This document shows, piece by piece, positions 18,549 through 26,186 of a stretch of DNA of 64,000 bases. The number at the start of each line of letters is the position of its first letter. The stretch's first letter is position 1. The DNA is taken from the NCBI GenBank assembly GCA_964546955.1, contig CAZJLP010000013.1:37262-101261 (forward strand). Reading direction: 5' to 3'. The notes under the pieces were generated by a model. That model did no database searches and was not told the DNA's origin. It was given only the letters and a program-made list of their open reading frames with translations. Both the position numbers and the translations under genes were made by a program. Source of the DNA: CAZJLP01 sp964546955. GTDB taxonomy: Bacteria > Verrucomicrobiota > Verrucomicrobiia > Opitutales > Opitutaceae.

Positions 18549-18761
18549 CAAGGGCAGCGTGCCGATCGCCGACGCGCTGTCGAAAACGAAAATCCCCGAC
18601 GACACGGCAGGGCGAAGCGTCCCCGCTGAGCCGCGGGTAGCCTCGATCACACAGGCTGAACGGTTCAGCGGATCTGCTCTGCTGCGCCGATCGACCGAGC
18701 GCAGTCTATTCAACTGGCAAAAGGTGGCCGGCGCGCAATCCTCTCGGTGTTCGCCGAATCG

Positions 18762-19133
18762 ATGACATTCCCGGAACTCACCCTCGTTGCCGAGCAGGTC
18801 GTGGCCGCCACACGACGCAAACTGCCACTGGAGATCCGGCCGCTCGCAGAAAAGGTCCCGGTCGTTTGCCACGATTGGCCCAGCGACGAGATCCTTGGGG
18901 GAGAATTCGAGCCGGACATTCTTGGGTTGTTCGTGGGCGACCCGTGCGGGGTGGAGCCGGGTCTCAGCAACGTCGCGCCTCCGCACATTCTGCTCTTTTT
19001 GGAGAGCATCTACGACTGGGTGGACGGAGATGGGGATGCGTTCCGCGAAGAAGTACGCCTGACCTACCTTCACGAATTGGGTCATTACCTCGGGTGGGAC
19101 GAAGACGAGGTCGAAGCACACGGCCTGGAATAG
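18762..19133 (+). CDS. Zincin-like metallopeptidase-family protein
   Basis: A 123-residue protein with HELGHYLGWDEDEVEAHGL near the C terminus, i.e. the HExxHxxG zinc motif followed by an acidic segment as in the PF06262 (DUF1025) family of small minimal zincins. The upstream half contains LGLFVGDP and the hydrophobic strand ILLFLESIYDW, also typical. Substrates of this family are not known. The ATG at 18762 is preferred over a GTG five codons upstream. It is divergent from the flavoprotein gene. Confidence 0.85.
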   Translation: MTFPELTLVAEQVVAATRRKLPLEIRPLAEKVPVVCHDWPSDEILGGEFEPDILGLFVGDPCGVEPGLSNVAPPHILLFLESIYDWVDGDGDAFREEVRLTYLHELGHYLGWDEDEVEAHGLE

Positions 19134-19223
19134 GCAGACGGATCCCGCGACGGCCAGCGATAGGAGCTTCAATCCGCGCTTTCCATCCGTCTCCGAGCGT
19201 GCATAGTGCGCCTAAAACCGCCT

Positions 19224-19898
19224 ATGAAGAAGTATTACCTCCTCGCGTTGTTTGCCATTGTGACTGTGCCGTTCCTGCGGGCCGTCGACCGGGCTGAATA
19301 CGTGAAGCGCATCGAGTCCTGCGAAGCCATTCTTCAGGGCTTCATGGCCGACCAGGCCTACGCAATCCCGCCGCAAGTCTGGCAGCGCGCCCGGGCGGTC
19401 ATCATTACGAATCAGTTCAAAGCCGGATTGATCTTGGGAGTGAAAGGCGGCAACGGGGTGATCATGGTCAAACGATCCGACAACAAATGGAGCATCCCCG
19501 TGATGATCGATGCGGGCGAAGCGAGCCTCGGCCTGCAGGTGGGCGGCAAGAGCGTGGAGTCGGTCTACATCATCACCGACAACGAAACGCCCAAAAAACT
19601 CTTCCGCGGCCGCTTCAATATCGGCGTGGACGCAAACGCCGTGGCCGGTCCCAAATGGGCGGAAATCGAGACGGTGAACAAGGAGATCCTGGAAACTCCA
19701 GTCCTGGTTTACACAAAAGCCAAAGGTCTCTTCGCCGGAGCCACGCTGAAGGCCGGCTACATCACCCGCAACGACGACGCTAATCGCGAATTCTACAAGA
19801 CCCACTACACGATGCCGGAGCTGCTCTACGGCAACTTTGTGGACGCCCCGAAAGAGGTGGTGCCGCTGATCAACTACGTTAGCCAGCGGGCTCCGTAA
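19224..19898 (+). CDS. Exported SYLF (YSC84-like) lipid-binding domain protein
   Basis: A 224-residue protein with signal peptide (LLALFAIVTVPFLRA) and a SYLF/Ysc84 domain. Conserved features are the N-terminal helix with CEAILQGFM, then ARAVIITNQFKAGLILGVKGGNGVIMVK and SIPVMIDAGEASLGLQVGG. SYLF domains bind phosphoinositides in eukaryotes; the bacterial members are exported and their role is unclear. The ATG at 19224 (KKYYLL) is the proper signal-peptide start; a GTG six codons upstream would add charged residues. Confidence 0.87.
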   Translation: MKKYYLLALFAIVTVPFLRAVDRAEYVKRIESCEAILQGFMADQAYAIPPQVWQRARAVIITNQFKAGLILGVKGGNGVIMVKRSDNKWSIPVMIDAGEASLGLQVGGKSVESVYIITDNETPKKLFRGRFNIGVDANAVAGPKWAEIETVNKEILETPVLVYTKAKGLFAGATLKAGYITRNDDANREFYKTHYTMPELLYGNFVDAPKEVVPLINYVSQRAP

Positions 19899-20070
19899 GC
19901 GCGACGAAGTCGCACGCTTTCGGCAGTCGGCGATCGCGCATTCGGCTTAGAGTTCGGAGGGGGCTTGAAAGGTCCAGCCCCGCTCCCCTTACAATGCCCC
20001 GGCGACAAGCCGGGCGCACCTCGCTTTCAGGTCCCGCCGATCACCGGAAGCCGACTGCCGAGAGCCTCCC

Positions 20071-20583
20071 CTATTTCCGCTCTCTGACCGTTCGCAAATA
20101 ATCCCGCAGCTCGCTCAGCAGCGTCTTCGTGATACAACCCTGGGCCTGCTCGCGTTTCATTCCGTCGCAGTTCGTGCGGCCTGTTTTCACCACCACCGCC
20201 CCATCGACTTGGCGGTGCGCGATCGCCCACCAAGCAAACGGCTCCTTCACGTTCAGTTCGGGCACCGGCTCCGCGTACCCTGTGGTGGCAACGGCGAGAT
20301 TCGTCTCGAACAACGCGCACGCACCCTGGGCCATCTGCCTCGCAACTTCCTCCGACACGCAATTGACGGGCGCCGCAACTCGTCGGTCGACCCCCAGGTG
20401 TTTGACCTTCTGGTCGATATTGTAAGTGGTAATTCCGCCCGCGAAAAACTGGGAGGCGCCTGACATCGCGCCGATGCTCGCTTGAACCGAGCCGCACGTG
20501 AGGCTTTCCGCAGCCGCCAGGGTCCACTTCGGCTCGCGCAACAACAAGTCCTTCAATTCGATCATGATCTCACGTAGACTCAT
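20071..20583 (-). CDS. CinA C-terminal domain protein (NMN amidohydrolase type)
   Basis: A 170-residue stand-alone CinA C-terminal domain (PncC family), which deamidates nicotinamide mononucleotide in NAD salvage. Signatures are LAAAESLTCGSVQASIG near residue 20 and GGITTYNIDQKVKHLGV, followed by ATTGYAEP. The N-terminal molybdopterin-binding half of full CinA is absent, as in E. coli YgaD. Start alternatives are the ATG at 20583 and one six codons downstream. Confidence 0.9.
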   Translation of the reverse strand: MSLREIMIELKDLLLREPKWTLAAAESLTCGSVQASIGAMSGASQFFAGGITTYNIDQKVKHLGVDRRVAAPVNCVSEEVARQMAQGACALFETNLAVATTGYAEPVPELNVKEPFAWWAIAHRQVDGAVVVKTGRTNCDGMKREQAQGCITKTLLSELRDYLRTVRERK

Positions 20584-20649
20584 GTTGGCTCTCGTGGTGC
20601 TGCGAACGGTGGCGGGAGCCGAGATTTCCCTGAGGGCATAGCCAGTGAA

Positions 20650-21411
20650 TCAACCAATATCCAGTCCCACGGGACAATGGTCGCTGCCCATTACATCGGG
20701 TCGGATAAATGCTTTTTTAAGAGCCGGCCGAAGTTTTTCGCTCGCGATGAAATAGTCGACGCGCCACCCGATGTTCCGTGCGCGGCAATTGCTCATTTGG
20801 CTCCACCACGTGTAGTGATGGGGACCTTTTTCGAAGACGCGAAAGGTGTCCAGGAAACCGCTGTCGAGGATCCGGCCGAAATTTTTTCGCTCCTCCTCCG
20901 TGAACCCGGCGTTGCGACGATTCGTCTTGGGGTTCGCCAAATCGATTTCCATGTGGGCGACGTTGAGATCGCCGCAAAAGACCACCGGCTTTCCCTTCTT
21001 CTCGAGTTTCTGGATAAACTTCAAAAAAGCCGGATCCCAGAGTTGAGTGCGATAGTCCAATCGGGTGAGTCCTCTTTGCGAATTCGGCTGGTAGACGTTG
21101 ATCAGGTAAAAGTCAGGGAACTCGACCGTGATCACGCGCCCCTCCGTATCGTGGTCCTTGATACCGATTCCCAGGGTCACGCTGAGGGGTGTAATTCGCG
21201 TGAAAACGGCAGTGCCACTGTACCCCTTCTTGACGGCAGGATTCCAAATCACCTCATAACCGCGCGGCCAAGCGATATGCTGAACATCGCCGGGGTGGGC
21301 CTTGGCTTCTTGGAAACAAATCACGTCCGCGTCGCACCCGCCCATAAATTCCAGCAATCCTTTCTTTAAGGCCGCACGCACGCCGTTGACGTTCCAGGAA
21401 ATCAAACGCAT
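20650..21411 (-). CDS. xth: Exodeoxyribonuclease III / AP endonuclease
   Basis: A 253-residue exonuclease III-type enzyme for base-excision repair, cutting at abasic sites. It shows the EEP fold motifs in order: LISWNVNGVRAA at the start, CFQEAK (metal Glu), YSGTAVFTR, INVYQPNSQRG, VFCGDLNVAH (metal/catalytic Asp, Asn), and the final GSDHCPVGLDI with catalytic His. The start at 21411 gives MRLISWNVNG as in homologues; a longer frame upstream runs into repeats. The stop is followed by the CinA gene 66 bases on, same strand. Confidence 0.95.
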   Translation of the reverse strand: MRLISWNVNGVRAALKKGLLEFMGGCDADVICFQEAKAHPGDVQHIAWPRGYEVIWNPAVKKGYSGTAVFTRITPLSVTLGIGIKDHDTEGRVITVEFPDFYLINVYQPNSQRGLTRLDYRTQLWDPAFLKFIQKLEKKGKPVVFCGDLNVAHMEIDLANPKTNRRNAGFTEEERKNFGRILDSGFLDTFRVFEKGPHHYTWWSQMSNCRARNIGWRVDYFIASEKLRPALKKAFIRPDVMGSDHCPVGLDIG

Positions 21412-21485
21412 CCGGCCATCAGAGGGATGGACGGAGGGTGGGGGCAAGAGCGAAACGGTGCGCGGGGATGGAATCCATCCGACTC

Positions 21486-21606
21486 GTTCTCGTTCTCCTA
21501 CTCTTACTCGTTCTCGTCCCCACGAGGATGAGTCGACGGTAAAGACGGTTCTCCTGAGGGCTTGAGGGGCCGGGAGCGAGAACGAGTAAGAGTAGGAGAA
21601 CGAGGA
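21486..21606. repeat. 27-bp perfect inverted repeat built from degenerate hexamers
   Basis: The left arm, 21490-21516, and the right arm, 21577-21603, are exact reverse complements over 27 bases, around a 60-nt centre. Each arm is made of 6-nt units of the type TCGTTC / TCCTAC / TCTTAC (pyrimidine strand), and the period extends a few bases outside the left arm. It lies in the divergent region between the exonuclease III gene and the cystathionine gamma-synthase-like gene. Confidence 0.85.
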
Positions 21607-21692
21607 CGATGGGGCGGTGCCCCGCCACCCCAGCCCTTCTCCACGACTCTATTGCCAATTCCCTCTTCCCTCTTACACGCTGTCCTTTTTCC

Positions 21693-23195
21693 ATGTCGTC
21701 CTTTGCGCCCATTCCACTCGGCCAACGCATCCCCTCCAGCGTGCACGCTGTCTCCTGCAGCCTGCCGACGATGCGAGCGGTGATCGGGTATGAGGAGAAA
21801 GACCCGGCGATCACACAGCACATGACGTCGGGATATCCACGTTTCGTGCAGCATCCCTTCCTTAAGCAGGCGTCCGCCCGCGTCTTGCGGGAACTGGGAC
21901 TGAACGGACATCAGGCCTGGCTTACCTCGTCAATCCGGGCTTCTCAAGCCCTCTGCGCCTGGCTCAAACCCGCCCCCGCTATCGTAATCAACCACGAGCG
22001 GCTCACCGGCGTGGCTTTCCCTTCGAACCCGGACACGTTCGGCCGCGCAAAAACGTTCCTCCAGCACACCGGCGCGCTTCTTTCTTCGCGGGAAGCCGAA
22101 GACTTCTTACTCCGCGCAGGCGAACTCACCGCGCCCTACCCTGAGGTCACGTTCGACGGGTATACTGCGGGCCGGGTCAAGGGAGCGATGGCTAAAGCGT
22201 TCCAGCGAGCCACGACCGACGATGTCTTTCTCGCAAACAGCGGTATGAATGCCATCTATGCCGCATTTAAAGCGGCGGCGGCGTTTCAAAGCCCGCGCGG
22301 GCGCAAAGTATGGGTGCAACTCGGCTGGCTTTACCTCGATACCATCGCACTGCTCCAGAAGTTCACCGACACACCTGAACGCGACTACGTGTTTCACAAC
22401 GACGTCTTCGACCTGAAAGGCCTCCGCGCCTTGTTCGCCCAACGGGGAGCGGAAATCGCGGGAATCATCACCGAGGTTCCGACCAATCCACTGATTCAAA
22501 CGCCGGATCTCGCGGCCGTGTACGAATTGTGCCGCGCGCACAACGCCGTCCTCGTCGTCGACCCCACGGTCGTTTCGCCGCTCAACATCGATATCCTGCC
22601 TTACTGCGACGTCGCAGTGAACAGCCTGACCAAATACACCGCGAGCGAAGGGGATGTGATCCTTGGCGCGGTCGTGGTGAACCCGGAGAGCCGTTTTGCC
22701 TCTGACTTCAAAAACCGCCTCTCCGACGAATTGGAGCCGGTTTACTCCCGCGATTTGGCGCGACTGGCGGCACAGATCGGGGACTACGAAAATGTCATCG
22801 CGAAGATCAACCAATCCGCCCCCGCTGTAGTGGACTTTCTTTGCCGACATCCGAAAGTTCGCTCCGTCTTTTGGTCCGGCCACCCGGATTCCAAAGACCA
22901 CTATGCCAAACTCGCACGCTCGACCGAATCGATCGGAGGCATGATTTCCTTCACCGTGCAAGGACCTCTCGCGGACTTTTACGACAAGCTACTTCTGCCG
23001 AAAGGACCGAGCTTCGGGATGAAAACCACGCTCATTTGCCCCTTCATTTACCTGGCTCATTACGATCTCGTGACGAGTAAGTCCGGGCAGGAATTCCTGC
23101 GTCAGAATGGACTCGATCCCGAGTTGCTTCGCCTCTGTCTGGGCTGCGAACCGGCCGACGAGATCATTCGCGTATTGAGCGAAGCGCTGGCTTAA
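21693..23195 (+). CDS. Cystathionine gamma-synthase-like PLP enzyme
   Basis: A 500-residue member of the Cys/Met metabolism PLP family. The PLP-lysine region is VNSLTKYTASEGD near residue 320, preceded by NAVLVVDPTVVSPLN with the pyridine-binding Asp, and EVPTNPLIQTPDL corresponds to the E(T/V)P.NP substrate loop. It is about 100 residues longer than E. coli MetB because of an N-terminal extension, recalling the long fungal-type gamma-synthases. The likely reaction is gamma-replacement of an activated homoserine by cysteine or sulfide in methionine synthesis. The ATG at 21693 is chosen because the upstream 28 codons are low-complexity and partly in the repeat region. Confidence 0.85.
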   Translation: MSSFAPIPLGQRIPSSVHAVSCSLPTMRAVIGYEEKDPAITQHMTSGYPRFVQHPFLKQASARVLRELGLNGHQAWLTSSIRASQALCAWLKPAPAIVINHERLTGVAFPSNPDTFGRAKTFLQHTGALLSSREAEDFLLRAGELTAPYPEVTFDGYTAGRVKGAMAKAFQRATTDDVFLANSGMNAIYAAFKAAAAFQSPRGRKVWVQLGWLYLDTIALLQKFTDTPERDYVFHNDVFDLKGLRALFAQRGAEIAGIITEVPTNPLIQTPDLAAVYELCRAHNAVLVVDPTVVSPLNIDILPYCDVAVNSLTKYTASEGDVILGAVVVNPESRFASDFKNRLSDELEPVYSRDLARLAAQIGDYENVIAKINQSAPAVVDFLCRHPKVRSVFWSGHPDSKDHYAKLARSTESIGGMISFTVQGPLADFYDKLLLPKGPSFGMKTTLICPFIYLAHYDLVTSKSGQEFLRQNGLDPELLRLCLGCEPADEIIRVLSEALA

Positions 23196-23296
23196 AAACA
23201 TGCTTCCCTTGACGCCGAGCTCCTCCCTCGCGATCAAGGTCATTCCAGCGGCCGCTGAGTTGGGGACGGAAGAAAGGAGAGGCCTTTAGCCTTCCG

Positions 23297-24187
23297 ATGT
23301 CTTCCACCGCTCTCATCCTTGTACTGATTGCCGCGGTGTTGCACGCGACGTGGAACTATTGGGCGAAACGGGCCGGAGGAGGTCTGCCTTTTGTCTATCT
23401 GGTCGGCCTGATCATCTGCGCCTTTTATGTTCCCGTGGTCATCGCCTATTGGATTTGGAATAATCCCGTTTTGCCCCTCTCGGCCGCGGGGGTCATTTTT
23501 GTAAGCGGCATCCTTAAAACCGCGTACTCGCTGTACCTGCAGCGTGGATACAGAACCGGCGACTTTTCGCTGATCTATCCGCTCGCGCGAGGCACCGGCC
23601 CGCTTTTGTCGACGCTGGCTGCCATCGCGTTCCTGGGTGAGCGGCCGACTCCCCTCGCTTTGGCCGGTGGCGTCGTGATCGTGCTCAGCATCTTTTTCCT
23701 CTGCGGCGGCCTGCAGTGGCTGCGACCCCAACGCACCTCCCTCGGCACGGCGGTCCCCCACCCCGCTGCACAAGCTGCGGGTTACGGGCTCATGTCGGGC
23801 GTGTTCATTGCGGCGTACACCCTCTGGGATCGGCACGGTGTCGCGTTCGCTTTGATCCCTCCTCTCCTCTACGACGCCGGCACCGCCTTCACCCAACTGT
23901 TCTTGCTCGCCCCCTTTGCCTGGAAGCGCCGAAGTGAAGTCGCTCGGGAATGGCGAGAACATCGGCTGAACGCCTTCATCATGGCGACCATCGCTCCCCT
24001 CAGCTACGTTCTCATCTTGACCGCGATGAAGACGACGCCCGTGAGTTATATCGCCCCGGCGCGCGAAGTGAGTATTTTCATCGGCACCTTTTTCGGAGCA
24101 AAGTTCCTCAAGGAAGCCGCCGGACCCAAACGCCTGTGGGCCGCCGCGGCCATGGTGGTGGGGCTTGCGGCCCTCGCGCTGGGATAA
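23297..24187 (+). CDS. EamA/DMT-family permease
   Basis: A 296-residue drug/metabolite transporter with ten membrane helices in two repeated halves. The first half ends with the marker SLIYPLARGTGPLLSTLAAIAFLGERP, typical of EamA domains, and the second with TPVSYIAPAREVSIFIGTFFGAKFLKEA. Members export amino acids or other metabolites across the inner membrane. The gene follows the gamma-synthase gene by 101 bases on the same strand and might be co-expressed with it. The substrate is unknown. Confidence 0.9.
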   Translation: MSSTALILVLIAAVLHATWNYWAKRAGGGLPFVYLVGLIICAFYVPVVIAYWIWNNPVLPLSAAGVIFVSGILKTAYSLYLQRGYRTGDFSLIYPLARGTGPLLSTLAAIAFLGERPTPLALAGGVVIVLSIFFLCGGLQWLRPQRTSLGTAVPHPAAQAAGYGLMSGVFIAAYTLWDRHGVAFALIPPLLYDAGTAFTQLFLLAPFAWKRRSEVAREWREHRLNAFIMATIAPLSYVLILTAMKTTPVSYIAPAREVSIFIGTFFGAKFLKEAAGPKRLWAAAAMVVGLAALALG

Positions 24188-24258
24188 CTCCGCGCCGCGA
24201 CAATCGATCGTCGCAAGAACGACGCTTTGCCATAAGGCCGCAGCGCGAACTCCAAACC

Positions 24259-26052
24259 CTAATACCCCACCGCACCGCTATCCGGACTCCTGGGATCGTT
24301 CGCGCCGAGCCTGAGTCCTGTTACAGGCTCCACCAGCACGCTTTCGGCATCGCCCCAATACAGCCGATAGTGAGCCAGCCGTCCTTCCTCGCCATAGAGG
24401 CTGCGCGTTATGAGTTTGTGACCCTTCGCTTTAAGGGTCGACGCTACATCCTCCGCAAATGCCGCGGGCTCGTGCGTGATCTGATCCGGCATCCATTGGT
24501 GATGAAACCGAGGCTGTTCGACGGCTTGGGTAACGTTCATCCCGTAATCGATGACTCCCGTGACGACCAAAAGCACCGTGTTGATGATGGTGGCGCCACC
24601 GGGGGAACCGGTCACGAGGAAAACCTTGCCGTCCTTTTTCACGACAGTCGGATTCATCGAGGAGAGAGGGCGCTTGCCGGGAGCGATCGCATTGGCCTCA
24701 CCCTGAATCAAACCGAAGAGGTTTGCGGCGCCAGGCGCGGACGAGAAATCGTCCATCTCGTTGTTCAGGAGAATACCGGTTCCCGGCACGGTTACCCCAT
24801 TGCCGAAAAGACCATTGAGCGTGTAGGTGTTGGCGACCGCATTACCCGCCTCGTCAACAATCGAATAATGCGTGGTCTCGGTCGATTCGCGCCGCACCGC
24901 GGCGGCCGTCGGATTCGACGGTGAGGCAGCCAACCCTTTGGGCTTCCCCGGTGCGAGCCCTTTGCTGGGCGTCGCTTTATCCTCCTCGAAATTGTCCATC
25001 AGTTTTCGCGCGTAATCTTTGTCTACCAGACCGGCAACCGGGACCTCCACGAAATCCGGATCCGCGAGGTACTCGGCGCGGTCCCGATACGCGCGCCGCA
25101 TCGCTTCCACGAACAGATGAGTCTTGGCCGAGGACGCATGTCCAAGCGCTTTCAAGTCCCGCGGCTCGAAGATCGCCAGCATTTGCAGCAGCGCGACTCC
25201 GCCGGAACTCGGCGGCGGCATCGTGACAATTTCATACCCACGGTAGTTGCCGACGAGTGGACGCCGTTCGACGGCGCGGTACCCCCGCAAATCGTCGCGC
25301 GTGATCAGTCCCCCGTTCTTAGCCATTTCCTCGGCAATGAGGCGCGCCGTTTCGCCTTCATAAAACTCCCGGGGGCCGTGTTTCTGCAGCCGTTCGAAGG
25401 TCCTGCCCAGGTCGGGCTGGCGGAACACGTCGTCTTTCTCCCACGGTTTTCCGTCGCGAAGATAAACGCGTTTGGTTTCCGCGAAACGCGACAACGTTTT
25501 GGAATCGGGCCGCAGATCGTTCAGCAGCCCCTGAGGGAGAGGAAATCCATCGGTCGCAAGCCGGCGGGCCGGTTCCACCAGCTCCGCCCACGTCAGTTTC
25601 CCCGATCCATATTTCTCGAGCGCGAGCGCCAGTCCCGCCACGGTGCCGGGGACTCCCGCGGCCTTGTGACCGACCAGTGACAAACCGGGGACGACCTTCC
25701 CGTCCGCCCCGAGGTACATGTTGCGCGTAGCCGCGGCGGGCGCGGTCTCCCGATAGTCGATGATTGCAGTGCGGCCGTCAGCCAAGGCCACCGTCATAAA
25801 GCCTCCGCCGCCCACGTTGCCCGCCCGAGGGTACGTGACTGCCAACGCCAAACCGACGGCCACGGCGGCGTCGACGGCATTGCCACCGCGCTGCAACACG
25901 TCAACCCCCACTTGCGAAGCGAGGGAACTCGCCGAAGCGACCATCCCTCGCCGAGCCTCCACCGGCTGGCGCTGCGCATGTAGTGGAAGGTCTGTTACAA
26001 CCACGATCGCGCCCAAGATCAGGCGTCCCGCCGAAACGTTAGTCAGTTTCAT
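24259..26052 (-). CDS. ggt: Gamma-glutamyltranspeptidase
   Basis: A 597-residue periplasmic enzyme that cleaves gamma-glutamyl bonds, mainly of glutathione, and is made as a precursor that self-cleaves. The signal peptide (LILGAIVVVTDLPLHA) is followed by GGNAVDAAVAVGLALAV. The autocatalytic Thr is in STETTHYSIVDEAGNA near residue 395, where the small subunit starts; LLNNEMDDFS and PLSSMNPTVV follow, as in active enzymes. The ATG at 26052 has AAGGA upstream and gives MKLTNV, so it is preferred to an upstream non-ATG start. Divergent from the TonB receptor; the shared 134-base region contains a palindrome. Confidence 0.95.
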   Translation of the reverse strand: MKLTNVSAGRLILGAIVVVTDLPLHAQRQPVEARRGMVASASSLASQVGVDVLQRGGNAVDAAVAVGLALAVTYPRAGNVGGGGFMTVALADGRTAIIDYRETAPAAATRNMYLGADGKVVPGLSLVGHKAAGVPGTVAGLALALEKYGSGKLTWAELVEPARRLATDGFPLPQGLLNDLRPDSKTLSRFAETKRVYLRDGKPWEKDDVFRQPDLGRTFERLQKHGPREFYEGETARLIAEEMAKNGGLITRDDLRGYRAVERRPLVGNYRGYEIVTMPPPSSGGVALLQMLAIFEPRDLKALGHASSAKTHLFVEAMRRAYRDRAEYLADPDFVEVPVAGLVDKDYARKLMDNFEEDKATPSKGLAPGKPKGLAASPSNPTAAAVRRESTETTHYSIVDEAGNAVANTYTLNGLFGNGVTVPGTGILLNNEMDDFSSAPGAANLFGLIQGEANAIAPGKRPLSSMNPTVVKKDGKVFLVTGSPGGATIINTVLLVVTGVIDYGMNVTQAVEQPRFHHQWMPDQITHEPAAFAEDVASTLKAKGHKLITRSLYGEEGRLAHYRLYWGDAESVLVEPVTGLRLGANDPRSPDSGAVGY

Positions 26053-26113
26053 ATGCAACGTATCCTTATCCACTTTTTCCCTACAAGCGCCACTCGGCAT
26101 TTTTAAAAATACG

Positions 26114-26150
26114 TTAATTTAACTACCTGATAACAGGTAAATTAATTACC
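26114..26150. promoter_or_regulatory. Palindrome in the ggt / TonB-receptor divergent promoter region
   Basis: TACCTG and CAGGTA pair around ATAA at 26124-26139, within an unusually A/T-rich stretch that also has TTAATTT and AAATTAA on either side. Its location between divergent starts suits a dimeric repressor or activator site. The binding protein is unknown. Confidence 0.5.
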
Positions 26151-26186
26151 CGCCCCCAAAAATTTGTTCCTCATTCTGGGCGCGGT

